Made by a program: the position numbers and the translations under genes. From NCBI GenBank assembly GCA_023512835.1, contig CM042086.1, positions 17,761,820 to 17,825,819 on the forward strand: a stretch of 64,000 nt of DNA, written 5' to 3'. This document shows positions 26,366 through 45,631 of the stretch, piece by piece (positions within the stretch are counted from its first letter, which is position 1; the number at the start of each line of letters is the position of its first letter). The notes under the pieces were generated by a model, which worked only from the letters and a program-made list of their open reading frames with translations, had not been told where the DNA came from and searched no databases. The DNA comes from Taxillus chinensis. Taxonomy: Eukaryota; Streptophyta; Magnoliopsida; Santalales; Loranthaceae.

Positions 26366-27423
26366 CAATTAAAAAATTCACTATTAATTATGATAAATAT
26401 TTTAAATTATTAAAAGTATTCTTTTAATTAATTAAAGTAATAAAATTACTTTTTAGTAATTTAATTATAAATTAGGATTTTAATGAGTTTTCAAAATTAA
26501 TCCATATTAATTCTTGTTTATCTCGTTACAAATAACTGCATTAGTATAGGCCTACTGATAGTAATGGTTAAATGATCAATCATTACGTGAATCGACCAGT
26601 GTTTTTACTGTGATGCTATTTTAAATTTGTTTTTATAAGTTCTTTTAAATTCATAGTTGGTTTTTCTACTATTTGTATGTATCACTATATTCGTTTTACT
26701 ACTATATATCATTATATGCTCATCACAGTAACTGTGATGAATATGTTACTAAGCGTAATAATAGTATAAATAAATTATATAATTTTAAAAAATATCAAAT
26801 TTAGTTATAATAAAATTTGAAAAGCTTTATATACTTTAATGTTATTACTTGTAATTTAAATAGTATTAATTATAATTTTTTATAATATTTTTTAAATATA
26901 AGTTATACAGTTTATATTTTAGCTTTTTCTAATTAAACTTTATCAATCTGTCCATAATTATAATATTATAAAATTTATGATTTTAAAATAATGACATAAT
27001 AATAAATTTATTAATAATAAATTTAAAATTAAATATAATAAAAACATTTAAAGCATATAATAAATTCTTTTATATGTAATAAATAGTGAATGAATTACAT
27101 TTTCAAAATATTTTTTATCTTATCGTATCATCGTGTATATATAGTTTTTTTTCCATTACCATAATTTATAATTTTTTTGCATTGTTTTTTTGGTCAAATA
27201 CGACACAGATGTTAGATGGCCTATATAGACTACAGTAACATAGTGATAAGGAATATGGATCGAAAAGAGATCTCGCATCTGTGGGAAAATCCAATTTAAA
27301 TAAAGACCAAGACCTACAACTCTCATTACTCTATTCTCGACTCCATGGTCCATGATCATATATATCTATACACCCACACACACGGGATTTTCGATCCACG
27401 TACACCCACTACACACACACGCG

Positions 27424-27452
<29 letters not shown>
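27424..27452. repeat. (TA)n microsatellite in the carboxypeptidase promoter
   Basis: About 14 TA units roughly 100 bases upstream of the carboxypeptidase ATG, next to CACA runs. It could act as a TATA region, and its length is likely to vary among individuals. Confidence 0.85.
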
Positions 27453-27454
<2 letters not shown>

Positions 27455-27552
27455 CAACCCTGCAAATTGTCCTAAATCACTAGGCACCGCACAAAGCCCA
27501 AAGCTCAGAGGAGAGAGAGAGAGAGCAGTACTGTGCCCTTAAGGAAGGTACG

Positions 27553-34805
<7,253 letters not shown>

Positions 34806-36140
34806 GAAATTTCTGGGGCGGTTGATTACAAGTATTCCTTGGATGAAGACGGAAAGTGGGAAAATCTGAGTAAACATGATTCATATCGGATCATATAATT
34901 AACCACATAGCATTGATTTTCCATGCAGTTATTGGGACCATAAAATTTCTTTTTCATCTCTGTATAATATAAGGTTTGAGGCTGATGTTAATTTCCATCA
35001 AGTTGGGCACCATTAATTTTACCCAATATGAACATACATACACGTACTAGAAGCTGCAAACGTCACCTTGATTTTTTTAGTAGCATCGGAACTATATAGG
35101 CAAACATTTTTTTTTAAATTTCCATGGAAAATTTTAGCTTGGAATGTGGAAACTTCAGAATAAGAAGAAACAACATACATTATAAATTCCGATATTTGAA
35201 GAAATGATGTAGCCCACTAGTATGCCTACCCGATCGATCGTGACCAGCTCGTCATGGCACTTTCAAGTGTTTTTTTTAACCCCTGACGAGTGACGTCTCA
35301 CTAGCATGCCTCAGTCACTACAGCGTAATCCTATATACAGGCTAGGGTGATAAATGGGTAATTAAAGTGGGAAAGAAATCAAATCCCTAATAATTAACCT
35401 CCTTTGACAAGTGTCTTATTAGACCCTTGTCAATTAATTGAACTACTTCTGATGTAGCTCATGCCGACTTAGACTTAAACATGCAAGGTTGCCCCGTAGT
35501 ATAGCTAGGCCGTGCATATATGGTAAGCATGCATATTTAAAAAAAGAAAAACTAGTTGGTTCTACCATGTTTTTGTTTTTGTTTTTTTCTTTTTTCTCCT
35601 TGAGGGAAGACCAAAGTAGTACGACTAGTTCTAGCTAGCGGAAATAATTGATTGATAAAATCGACCAAACACGCATTTGAAAAACGAGAGGCTGGAAGAA
35701 GTCAACAAAGCTGGTGGGAAATAGTGGACACGGAGAGGTTGCAACTTGCAAGGTGGGGATGGAGGTTGAAATATCGACAGTGAAAATGATGAAGGCCTTG
35801 AAGCAGCGCATGAAGACATACCTGTATGGGATATTTCCTGTAAACTCGTGACATGAAGTAATGGAAGACTTGGAAGTGAATCCATTATTTCCAAGACTAT
35901 ATAGCAGCCATCAAAAACTGGTGTCCACGTAATATGCCTTCGTTTGCTTTATGGAAAATTGCCTTTCCCTAGCTATGACATGTTCGACGTACGTCCAATG
36001 AAAACCATGCATCACTCCACTTTACCCGGCCAGTACTGCTTCGCTTGATAATGCATATTTTCTCACTCCCTACAACAGCAATCAGTTCAATGTATAATCT
36101 TGGACTATGGAGTGTACCCAGGATATTGAGAGATATATGT
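34806..36140. other. Carboxypeptidase 3' UTR and intergenic spacer
   Basis: 3' UTR followed by ordinary spacer. ORFs here are short and unlike any family I know. Several CATGCAT-type motifs occur. Confidence 0.5.
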
Positions 36141-36199
36141 CATGATGGTTAAAGCTATTGTGGCATATCTTAACACCTATACGTACGTTGTCTTCACTG

Positions 36200-36490
36200 G
36201 GATCTTGATTTCGTGGTTGTATTCTTGTCACTGCACCTTCCAAATCTACAATCACTTATGCCATTGTGTGTTTCTAAGGCAAATTGTCAGGATGCATGCT
36301 ATGCTTGGCGTAACATCAAAAAATGGTGCTTTTATGGCTATTCGAAAATCTATTGGTTGTCTTGTCCCAGAATATGGGTATTCATAAGTGTACTGTAATA
36401 TTAATGGTGACAATCATATGATATACACATGTTTTAAACTCCATGGTTATTCTTATTAGCATTCAAAGGGTAAAACGACATCTCCCTAGC
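36200..36490 (+). pseudogene. Possible copia gag relic
   Basis: At 36430-36450 the frame reads CFKLHGY, the signature that follows the CCHC knuckle in many plant copia gag proteins, and it is preceded by a Cys/His pattern (C at 36394, H, then C). A stop follows within a few codons. It is in plus orientation, opposite to the intact-looking element 35 bases to the right, so it would belong to an older, separate insertion. Confidence 0.3.
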
Positions 36491-36524
36491 TTCATAATCT
36501 CACTATATATATAAAGGGTTCAGA

Positions 36525-36950
36525 TGTTAAAATTTAATAAACTGCAGGATCTTTATTTGCCTAGAAATTATTTGATCTGAAATATTAAATCGGAAGCGTA
36601 CCTGAATCCATCGCTGGAGTTTGATCAACGAGTTGTGATCTTCCAAATCAACACGACTCCTATGAACCGTTGTTCTCGATAGCCAGTCGATGGGGATACG
36701 GACCTAATAAGCCGTCGTGCGATTTGGGGACCATAACCCTATATATATAGTATTTGCTATTTTCAATTCGGCCCCTCATCAAATTAAAAATAGCAGTCTG
36801 GTATCTATACATTAATTCCATGACAAGTATACCCTTAAGCCTTATTTTAAAATCTGTAATTAGATCACTTTAATTTAGGCTTTCCCAAAAACAGCACAAC
36901 ATATTTAATATTTACATGTTTGACCCTATATGATGGAATTTATTCCAACA
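36525..36950 (-). repeat. 3' LTR of the copia element
   Basis: 426 bp; matches the other LTR along its full length with scattered substitutions and small indels. Contains a TATATATATAG promoter-like stretch. Confidence 0.92.
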
Positions 36951-36960
36951 ATCTCCCACT
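36951..36960 (-). other. Polypurine tract of the copia element
   Basis: AGTGGGAGAT on the minus strand directly adjoins the 3' LTR start TGTTGGAAT. This is the usual plus-strand primer of plant copia elements. Confidence 0.75.
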
Positions 36961-37486
36961 GGGCCATATATGTAACTATATAAATGTGCCTAACTTTATG
37001 AGCTCCAAAATATTGCTATCTCAACCTTTGGTATCTCGAACAATCTCGTCCATTAATTATGATGTTATAGGATCAAAGAGATTTTCACCACATTTAGCGT
37101 GACTAAACCCATCAATGGTCACATACAACACCATAACCAAATGACATAGATCAATCATGGATGCATAGCGTGGAAATTACATGCAATGTGATCTATACAT
37201 GTCTATTTCCAATTGGTCATACTTGAATTGAGATCAAAACTTAACACAATGTAACAGAGTGTCTTGAATCAATACTTTATTTCGATCGAAAATTCATAAA
37301 TTCATAAGTACATAAAAATGTCCAAAACCAAACATAGAGCAACAAAACACAAATAATACAAACTCCCACTAAAACATGATATCCTCACGAATATGACACC
37401 CATATGAGCGGGATGCTCATGAAAGACCTTGGGTGGCAATCCTTTTGTAAGCGGATCCGCTATCATGGAGTTTGTGCCAATATGCT

Positions 37487-39152
37487 TTATAGATATCTCT
37501 CCACTCGTACTCTTTCTTTCACAACTAGGTATTTAATGTCAATATGCCTTGACCTTGAAGAACTCCTGTTGTTATTGGAATATAAGACCATAGATTTATT
37601 GTCACAATATAGTTTGAGTGGTCTTTCTATGCCCTCCAGAACGCGCGCACCTGTGACAAAATTTCGCGCCCATATTCCACAATTGGATGCCTCATAACAT
37701 GCTACAAATTCTGCTTCCATGGTAGAAGAAGCTATTAATGCCTGTTTGGCACTCCTCCAAGATATAGCTCCACCAACCAATAGAAATATGTAGCCTGAAG
37801 TGGATCTTTTACTATCTTGACATCCAAGATAATCGTAGTCGAATACCCAATGATCTCCAAATGATCCGATCTCCTATATGTGAGCATGTAATCTTTTGTT
37901 TTCTGCAAATATCTCATAACCCGTTTGGTCGCTTTCCAATGATCCATCCCAGGGTTGCTTAAATATCCGCCCAACATACCAACAATATATGCAATATCCT
38001 GGACGTGTACAAACCTGAGCATACATTAAACTCCCTATCGCGATACATAAGGAATGTTTTGCATTTCCTTAATTTCAAGAGTAAATTTAGGGCACTGATT
38101 GAGACTAAATTTGTCTCCCTTAGCTACTGGGGTGTCACCTGGTTTACGTTCTGCATGCCAAACCTTTTAAGAACTTTATTGATAAAGCTCTTTTGTGATA
38201 ATCCAAGAATACCCTAAGAGCGATCTCGTTGTATTTGGATCCCTAATACAAAAGAGGCGTCACCAAGATCTTTCATTTCAAAATTATTTGATAGAAATTT
38301 CTTGGTTTCATGCAACATGCCTATATCATTTGTGGCAAGCAAGTATGTCATCAACATATAAAACCAGAAATATAAGTTTACTCCCACTTGAATTTGTGAT
38401 ATATACAATTATCAATAGTGTTTGTCTCAAAACCAAACGAGATAATCACTTGATGAAATTTGTGATACCACCGACGAGAAGCCTGTTTGAGTCCATAGAT
38501 AGATTTTGTCAATTTGCAAACCATATTCTTTGGGTCTTCCAACTCAAAGTTTTCCTGGTTGCACCATATATATCGTTTCATCAATGTCACCATTGAGAAA
38601 AGTCGTTTTGACATCCATCCGATGAAGCTCAAGGTCAAAATGAGCAACAAGAGCCATGATTGTCCTAAAAGAGTCTTTCGTTGAAACCGGAGAGAAAGTC
38701 TCTTTAAAGTCAATTCCTTCCTTTTGAGTAAAGCCTTTTGCTACAAGACGAGCCTTATACCTCTCCACATTACCCTGCGAATCCCTTTTGGTTTTAAAAA
38801 TCCATTTACTACCAATGGGCTTTGCACCTTCTCGTAATGGGACAAGTTTCCAAACTTTATTGTCTTGCATGGACTTATACTCCTCATTCATGGCATCAAT
38901 CCACTTTTGAAAATTGGAACCTTGCATGACTTGATGAAAGTTAATTGGATCATCTTCCATCATTCCTATGGTTTCCTCATGTTCCAAGAGAAATACAATA
39001 TAATCATCCCGAATAGTATTTCTCCTTTCTCTAGTGGATCGCCTTAATGGCACTAGATCTTGAGGTTGTTGAGTTTGTTCTTCATAAATGGGGTTTTGAT
39101 CAATATTATCTAGTTGAGGATCTAAATTCGCTTCTTGATTAATGATAGGCAA
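37487..39152 (-). pseudogene. Copia reverse transcriptase and RNase H region, frameshifted
   Basis: Reverse transcriptase begins near 39050 with NEEYKSMQDNKVWKLV and WIFKTKRD, and continues to the YVDD catalytic box, which is present near 38350-38361. Directly after YVDD the frame shifts by one base. The RT/RNase H connection (37735-38022) and the RNase H part (SSTMEAEFVACYEA, DNKSM) lie in separate frames. At least three breaks mean no full polyprotein can be made. Confidence 0.85.
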
Positions 39153-40130
39153 AGAATCCTGTACATTATCAAAAGCAATAATAGGAATCGAGATTGATTC
39201 CTCCTCAAAGACAATATTTCTAACCTTATTTCTCCCTCCAAACTTAACATCCTCAAAGAATGTTGCGATTCCTGTCTCAAAAATAGACCGAAGTGTGGGA
39301 TCATAAAACTTATAGCCCCTAGATCTTTCGAGTAGCCAATAAAGTAACTGCTCACTGTTTTGGAGTCCAATTTCTTTTCATGTGGCCTATAAGGCCTTGC
39401 CTCAGCTGGACATCCCCAAATGTGAAAATGCTTTAGGCTAGGCTTTTTGTCTGTCCAAAGTTCATAAGGTGTTTTGGCAGTTGCTTTAGTTAGCACTCTA
39501 TTCAGAATATAAGCTGCTGTCTTTAGTGCTTCTCCCCAGAGTGAGTCTGGTAAGGTAGAATGACTAATCATGCTCCTTACAATATCCTTAAGTGTTCGGT
39601 TTCGTCTTTCAGCTACACCATTCATGCTAGGCGATCCTGGCATGGTGTACTGTGGGACGATTCCACATTCCTCTAGGAATTGTGCAAATGGGCCTGGACG
39701 TTGTTCACCTGAACCATCATATCTGCCGTAGTATTCACCACCACGATCAGACCTGACACACTTTATTCTTTTGTTGAGTTGGTTCTCAACTTCAACCTTA
39801 AAAGTATTGAACACATCCAAAGACTGAGATTTCTCATGAATAAGAAACAAGTACCCATAGCGTGAATAATCGTCTATGAATGATATGAAGTATTGTTGAC
39901 CATTCCAAGAAGCTGTAGGAAATGGACCACAAATATCCGTATGTATCAATTCTAAGACATCTGTAGTTCTGTTGGCACCCAATTTCTTTATTTTGGTCTG
40001 TTTTCCCTTGATACAATTAATACAAACACCAAAGTTTGTAAAATCAAGAGAATCTAAAATCCCATCGTACACAAGCCGCTCAACTCTATTTCTAGAGATG
40101 TGACCTAATCGTTTGTGCCATAATGTGGCT
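39153..40130 (-). pseudogene. Copia GAG-pre-integrase and integrase region
   Basis: The zinc-binding HHCC head (LWHKRLGH ... CINCIKGKQ) is followed by the DDE core: D in [10 protein letters not shown] in SDRGGEY, E in [11 protein letters not shown]. These catalytic residues are all present. The frame is open from about 40130 to 39122, the longest intact part of the element. It then passes out of frame into the reverse transcriptase. Confidence 0.85.
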
Positions 40131-40133
40131 GAA

Positions 40134-40691
40134 TTATCTCGTATTTAATTTGCGTTTAGTACCCTTTGATTCCACATGCAAGGTTTCTTTATAAGAAGCA
40201 ACTGTATCAAGCAAATATAAGTTGTCATATGCACATAGAGAACCAGTTCCCACAACATTTGAATTTATAGATAAACTGAATTGATTGTTTCCAAATGAAC
40301 AATAATAACCTGATTTGTCCAATAAAGAAACCGAAACCAAATTCCGCTTAAAAGATGGTATAACAAAAGTATCCAATAAATCCAAATAATAACTAGATCC
40401 TAATAACAACTTAAAATGCCCAATAGCCTCAACTTCTACCGAGTTTCCATTGCCCACAAAGATGTATCTTTCAACAATCACTTGGCTTTCGGTAGTTCAG
40501 CCAACCCTGCATAAAACACTGCTTGTGAGTAGTAGCACCGAATCTAACCACCACGTGTTTCTAGGTACTGAAGCTAAATTAACCTCAGAACAGACCAAAG
40601 TGAGAAGTGTACCTTTCTTAGCACGCCAAGCGTGATATTTGGTACAATCATTCTTCATATGTCCAGACTTATTACAAAAGAAACAACCCTT
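40134..40691 (-). pseudogene. Copia gag zinc knuckle and protease region, frameshifted
   Basis: A perfect CX2CX4HX4C knuckle (CFFCNKSGHMKNDC) is at 40650-40691. The protease active site begins WWLDS near 40540-40560, but the following Gly codon has lost one G (GG where GGG is expected), which throws the protease out of frame. The next segment, 40134-40481, has NLVSVSLLDKSGYYCSFG and ends in a stop before the integrase head. Confidence 0.7.
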
Positions 40692-40894
40692 AATATTTTG
40701 TTGTTGTTTCTTTTGAGTTGGACCTTTAGCAGCCTTCCATATTCTTTCTCTTTATGCCCTTATCCTTATGGGTAACAGCCAATGAAAGCACTTTCATTTC
40801 TATCTTGCTTCAATCTCTTTCCTCTTGTACACAGTAAGAAATGAGCTCATTAAGAGTCCATTTTTCCTTTTGACAGCTTATAACCGACCTTAAA

Positions 40895-41440
40895 TTAACC
40901 AAATTGTGCAGGAAGAGAGATTAATACCAAATGCACAAGCAAGTCATCAGAAATTTCGAGCTTTAATGCCTTAAGTTTAGAAGCAAGATAAGACATTTCC
41001 ATAATGTACTCCCTTATGTTTCCTTTGCCTTTATACCTCATAGAAATCAAGCTTTGCAAAAGTGTGCTTGTTTCCGCTTTATTGTTTTTCGTAAAACGCT
41101 TCTCAATTTCGGCTAGGAACTCTTTGGCTGTAACGATATCATCAAATACCGCACCCCTAAATGCCTCAGGAATGCCGCGCTTAATGATCATGAGACTCAT
41201 GCGATTTGAGCGATCCCACTTCTCATAGTTCTTTATAGCATCAGAAGAACTTGTATCCGTAAGAGAAGCAGGCTGCTCATACCGAAGTGCAAGGTCCAGA
41301 TCTATGCAGCCAAGAACAATTTCAATGTTCTCTTTCCAATCCTTAAAGTTAGTCCCATTAAGCATGGGTATTGAGTTGACATTAGCAGATATAGTAGAAA
41401 CCTTGATCGAAAAGAAAACAAAACAACCAAATATGCTCAC
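40895..41440 (-). pseudogene. Copia gag N-terminal region
   Basis: The frame contains MLNGTNFKDWKENIEIVLG and YIMEMSYLASKLKAL, typical of the UBN2 gag domain of plant copia elements. It breaks near 40895, before the zinc knuckle. The true start is uncertain, since upstream codons look like leader sequence. Confidence 0.8.
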
Positions 41441-42640
41441 ATTAATAACCAAATATGATAATCAACAAATTCAAATAATGGTAATTCTCATCTCAAGATA
41501 CCTAGCACAACATTAATATCAAGTCTTTGGACAGTAATATTAACTGTAAATGGTACTCTTGTTGTAATGATCAAACATTGATAATAACTCATGTCAAATA
41601 ATAAATCTATCTTTGGATCGAATTATTATTCACATGTAAAATTAAACCTTATAATCATCACATGTTTACCACCACAGTGTGTGTGCAATTCGCCAAATAT
41701 TAAACCTTCCTTTGGGCGGTTAATACCCACATGAATTTACACACCCACAAACATTCAACATCCCTCATAATTAATCTACACAAGAGAGGTTACTTTGGCA
41801 ACATCATGTTTCAATTAAACGTTTAGAATGATGAACAACAAAAATTAATCATAATTGATTTACTATAAAATATCTGAATTTGTGATTTACCGAATAATTT
41901 CTAAAATTTTAATTTATCACACATTATACAAATTTAATATGCAATCAATTAACATAACGATAAAGAAACAACCTTACATGCAGGATTACAATTATAAATA
42001 AATTAAATTACACAATTTAATTATAATCTTGCATTTAGATTATTTACTTATAATAACGTTATAGGAGACCCAACAATAACAATATAGGAGACGTACAGCA
42101 AACCAATACCAGAAACATGTTAATTTGAATAAATATGATAACTAACATGATATAATTGATTCCCGACCAATCTCTAATGAAATCAAATTATCACGTTCAA
42201 ATTATTATACATTAATTTAATACGAACAAACAAAACTCATAGGGGAAAAAATTAATTTGAACATGTACGCGGAATTCAAAGGTCAAGCAAAAATAATATT
42301 GCCATGTTTCATTAATGCTTTTACGTTAAAAAATATTAGCATGCACCCAGAATCATAATTGCTATGCTTTAATGTAATCGGAATTGGTGGCAATGAGGCA
42401 AATCATGTGGGCCATGGGGTCTTGGGTGAAAATCATAAGACACAGCATGTGATATAGCTTGAAAAAAAAAAAAAAAAAACAGGAACCACCCAGATGACGA
42501 CTCAAGCAATATCAAATATCTAATATGTAATCGCATGCCATCTCAAACCAATCACCCAAATGACGACTCAATGCCGAAAACAAAACTTAGTAATTATTAT
42601 GATACGCGGAAGCAATAATCAAACAATTCTAGGCAATTAA

Positions 42641-42651
42641 GCTCGATACCA
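42641..42651 (-). other. tRNA primer-binding site of the copia element
   Basis: TGGTATCGAGC on the minus strand lies two bases inside the 5' LTR. It fits the 3' end of initiator methionine tRNA (TGGTATC core), the usual copia primer. Confidence 0.75.
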
Positions 42652-42653
42652 AT

Positions 42654-43075
42654 TGTTAAAATTTAATAAACTGCAGGATCTTTATTTGCCTAGAAATTGT
42701 TTGATCTAAATATTAAATCGGAAGCGTGCCTGAATCCATCATGGAGTTTGATCAACGAGTTGTGATCTTCCAAATCAACACGACTCCTATGAACCGTTGT
42801 TCTCAATAGCTACGTCGATGGGGATACGGACCTAATAAGCCGTCGTGCGATTTGGGGACCATAACCCTATATATATAGTATTTGCTATTTTCAATTCGCC
42901 CCTCATCAAATTAAAAATAGCGATCTGTATCTATACATTAATTCCATAACAAGTATACCCTTAAGCCTTATTTTAAAATCAGAATTAGATCACTTTAATT
43001 TAGGCTTTCTCAAAGACAAGACAACACATTTAATATTTACATGTTTGACCCTATATGATGGAATTTATTCCAACA
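42654..43075 (-). repeat. 5' LTR of the copia element
   Basis: 422 bp; partner of the LTR at 36525-36950. Confidence 0.92.
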
Positions 43076-44202
43076 TCGATCCTTAGCCACTTTATCACCG
43101 ATTCAAGAATTCTAGATTTGTTGTCATGTCAGGTATCATGATGGTATAGATGCACTAAGTTTCAACAAGTTGACTACCTAAAATAAATAAATAAAAGGTA
43201 AAACAACGAAAAACAAAAGCAAAGCAAAGAAAAGCTAGTTGCGACAAATTAACCACAAATCTTGTTTAGTTTCATGATTTCATTTCTTGTTGTTTTACTA
43301 AGTGTCTGGTATGAATCATTACATGATAGTTGGAGTGGAACTGCAGGCTTGCTAATTGTATTTTATGTTTGCCTACCTACGAAAATTTTAGAATGTATCG
43401 AAACTAATGACTTGTGTAGGAAATATCTAACATATAGGAGACTGGATGTTTAAATGCATTAACACACACACTACTATAGTCTCCCCCTTTATCACAACTT
43501 CTAGATTTGTTGCCTTGTCAGGTATCACAATCTGCTAGATGATGAAGATGGAAGAGGGTTGCCTATAATAATGTGTTTGGTGGGTCTTATTGTATATGAT
43601 AGTTTTATATGGTGATCGAGTAGAATATAATGGTATATATTTATGAGAATTTTTAACTTTTATATGAATTTCTATTCTAATATAGATATAGAGAGCTAAA
43701 TACATAATGTCTTGCTTTAATTAGCCTTTTCTTCAGACAATTACTCAAAATAAGAAATTCCCAATCCTTTCCGCTACATATGGCAAGCTTTTACTCTCAC
43801 TATAGCTTATTTTATTATTTTAATATGTATTCACTTCATCAATCCCCATCCTTTAGAATAGAAAACATGTCTGGTTGGAAAAGGTAATATAAAAAAATAC
43901 CTAAAATAGATTTTACCTAATTTGATGAAGATGGATAGGTATAATCGAAGATGCTCTAATGTAATAATAACTATTATATATAATTACATATAACTGATAA
44001 GATAATTTATTTTTATTAAAATATTATCAATTAATCTTATGTAATATTTTAGAATTAATAATTTTTTAAAATAATTATCAGTAAATAATTTTCAATTAAA
44101 TATTTTTTTTAAATGCTTAGGAAAATTAAAATTTTAAGCTAAAAAATTAAATTGTATTCACCATGGAGCACAAGCAATGGGGCGGGACGGGTTTTTGGTG
44201 GT
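43076..44202. other. Spacer between transposons
   Basis: AT-rich, no gene. A motif of about 30 bases (TTCTAGATTTGTTG ... TTGTCAGGTATCA) occurs near 43105-43137 and again near 43498-43527, suggesting a small duplication or two pieces of one old repeat. Confidence 0.4.
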
Positions 44203-44605
44203 GAGTTCGGCTGCGGCGACAAGTAAAAGCCGCACCATGTGGCTCTTTGATTTTTTGTTATGTTATTTTAGTTTGTTTTAAAAATTTGCCGTTAGATTAT
44301 ATATTCATATAGTGTATGTCATAATTGTAAAATTTCATAGTGATCTAATGGTTAGATTTTACACAAATGCAATTAGAATAAATAAAAAGATAAATAATTA
44401 TATTTTTTATTTATTTATCTTTTTTATTTGTTCTAATTATATTTGTGCAAAATCCACCTGTTAAATCACTATGAAATTTTACGATTATGACATACACTAT
44501 ATGAATATATAATCTAATTGTTGATTTTTAAAACAAACTAAAATGACATATCCAAAAATCAAAGAGCCGCATGGTGCGGTTTTTACTTGTTGCCGCAGCC
44601 AACTC
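44203..44605. mobile_element. 400-bp foldback (palindromic) MITE
   Basis: The left arm 44209-44404 pairs with the right arm 44405-44600 base for base with no gap: matching positions always sum to 88809. About 22-25 of 196 pairs mismatch, by hand count. Outer ends read GGCTGCGGC, with GAGTT beyond. There is essentially no loop. No ORF and no clear target duplication were found. The structure suits a foldback or Mutator-like MITE; a transcript across it would form a near-perfect hairpin. Confidence 0.8.
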
Positions 44606-44639
44606 TAGCTTGTTTTTGGTTGCCCCGCTCTAGCTCTAG

Positions 44640-45234
44640 TTAAAGCTCAATTTGCCTAGTTCAGCCCGCCTCCACACTAAACGGCCTAGGCCAACTCGCA
44701 TGCCACCCAACCTAACCCCACACTAGAAGGCTCCCTAGCCCCGCCTAGTTGACCCGCCCGCATGCAAAAAAACCTTGACAAAATATTATCAGGATGAGGA
44801 ATTGAACTTAGGACCTATCCTTAAAGCATTGTGTCACTTAATCAACAAACTAAATTTTTTTTTATATTTGCTTGTATATTTAATAAATATACTTATAATA
44901 TAACATATAGTTATCATTATTATTATTAGTAATGATAATAATAATACAAAAAGAGTGTATGATTTATTTTAAAAATAATATTAATTACAAAGTATATATT
45001 TATATTAAAATAAAAACTAAATGTACTATTAATATTTTAATATAAAATATAAATTAATTGGTAGTGGTACTATTTTTTGCTACTAATATTATTTATATGT
45101 TAAATTTTAAGTAACACTAATTATATAAACATAGTAAATAATATTCATTTATGATATATATAATAATTATTGACAAACTTTTTAACATTAGTTATTAAAC
45201 TCTCTATATACAATAATTATTATAACACTTATGT

Positions 45235-45272
<38 letters not shown>

Positions 45273-45588
45273 GTTGTCGCTATATATATGCATGTATACA
45301 TTCTACTTAATAAGTAATAACTTAAGTAGCGAGATAGTGATAATCTAAGTAATATAATTATTATTGATAATAAGTGATAATATAAGTAGTGATAACCTAA
45401 TTAATATAATTATATATCATGATTATTATATTATTTATATTATAAATAATACAATAGTCCGAAAAGTCGTGTTTCTTCAACTTATTTCCCTTAATGTAGT
45501 TAAAATGATCAATAATATAATTATTTTTGTATAAAATTAATTATTAAGCGTGAGTTTATATATATTTATGTATGTATTTTTTGATATG

Positions 45589-45631
<43 letters not shown>

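Larger units (their letters stand above)
21372..27552. other. Gene-free AT-rich region with transposon debris
   Basis: About 6.2 kb without a recognisable gene. 22040-22205 holds tRNA-like boxes (GGCTAGTAGCTC, TCTCGAGTTTAAATC) suggesting a SINE fragment. 22540-22810 repeats a short TATA(C/G)CGACGAA-like theme. 22960-23420 is a GC-richer block without a usable frame. 24070-24235 and 25370-25945 look like ends of hAT-type elements (the latter ending CCACTATCCATCCCTA). The segment just before 27553 is the carboxypeptidase promoter and leader, with CA, TA and GA repeats. Confidence 0.5.
36525..43075 (-). mobile_element. Ty1/copia LTR retrotransposon, complete in structure, frames broken
   Basis: A 6,551-bp element read on the minus strand: 5' LTR 42654-43075, PBS, gag, protease, integrase, reverse transcriptase, RNase H, PPT, 3' LTR 36525-36950. 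The order integrase before reverse transcriptase defines the copia superfamily. LTRs start TGTTGGAAT and end TTTTAACA, with TG...CA ends. By eye the LTRs differ at roughly 20 places including short indels, so the insertion is not recent. The adjoining five bases are TCAGA and TCGAT, not a clean target duplication. Several frameshifts split the coding region, so it is very likely non-autonomous now. Confidence 0.92.
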
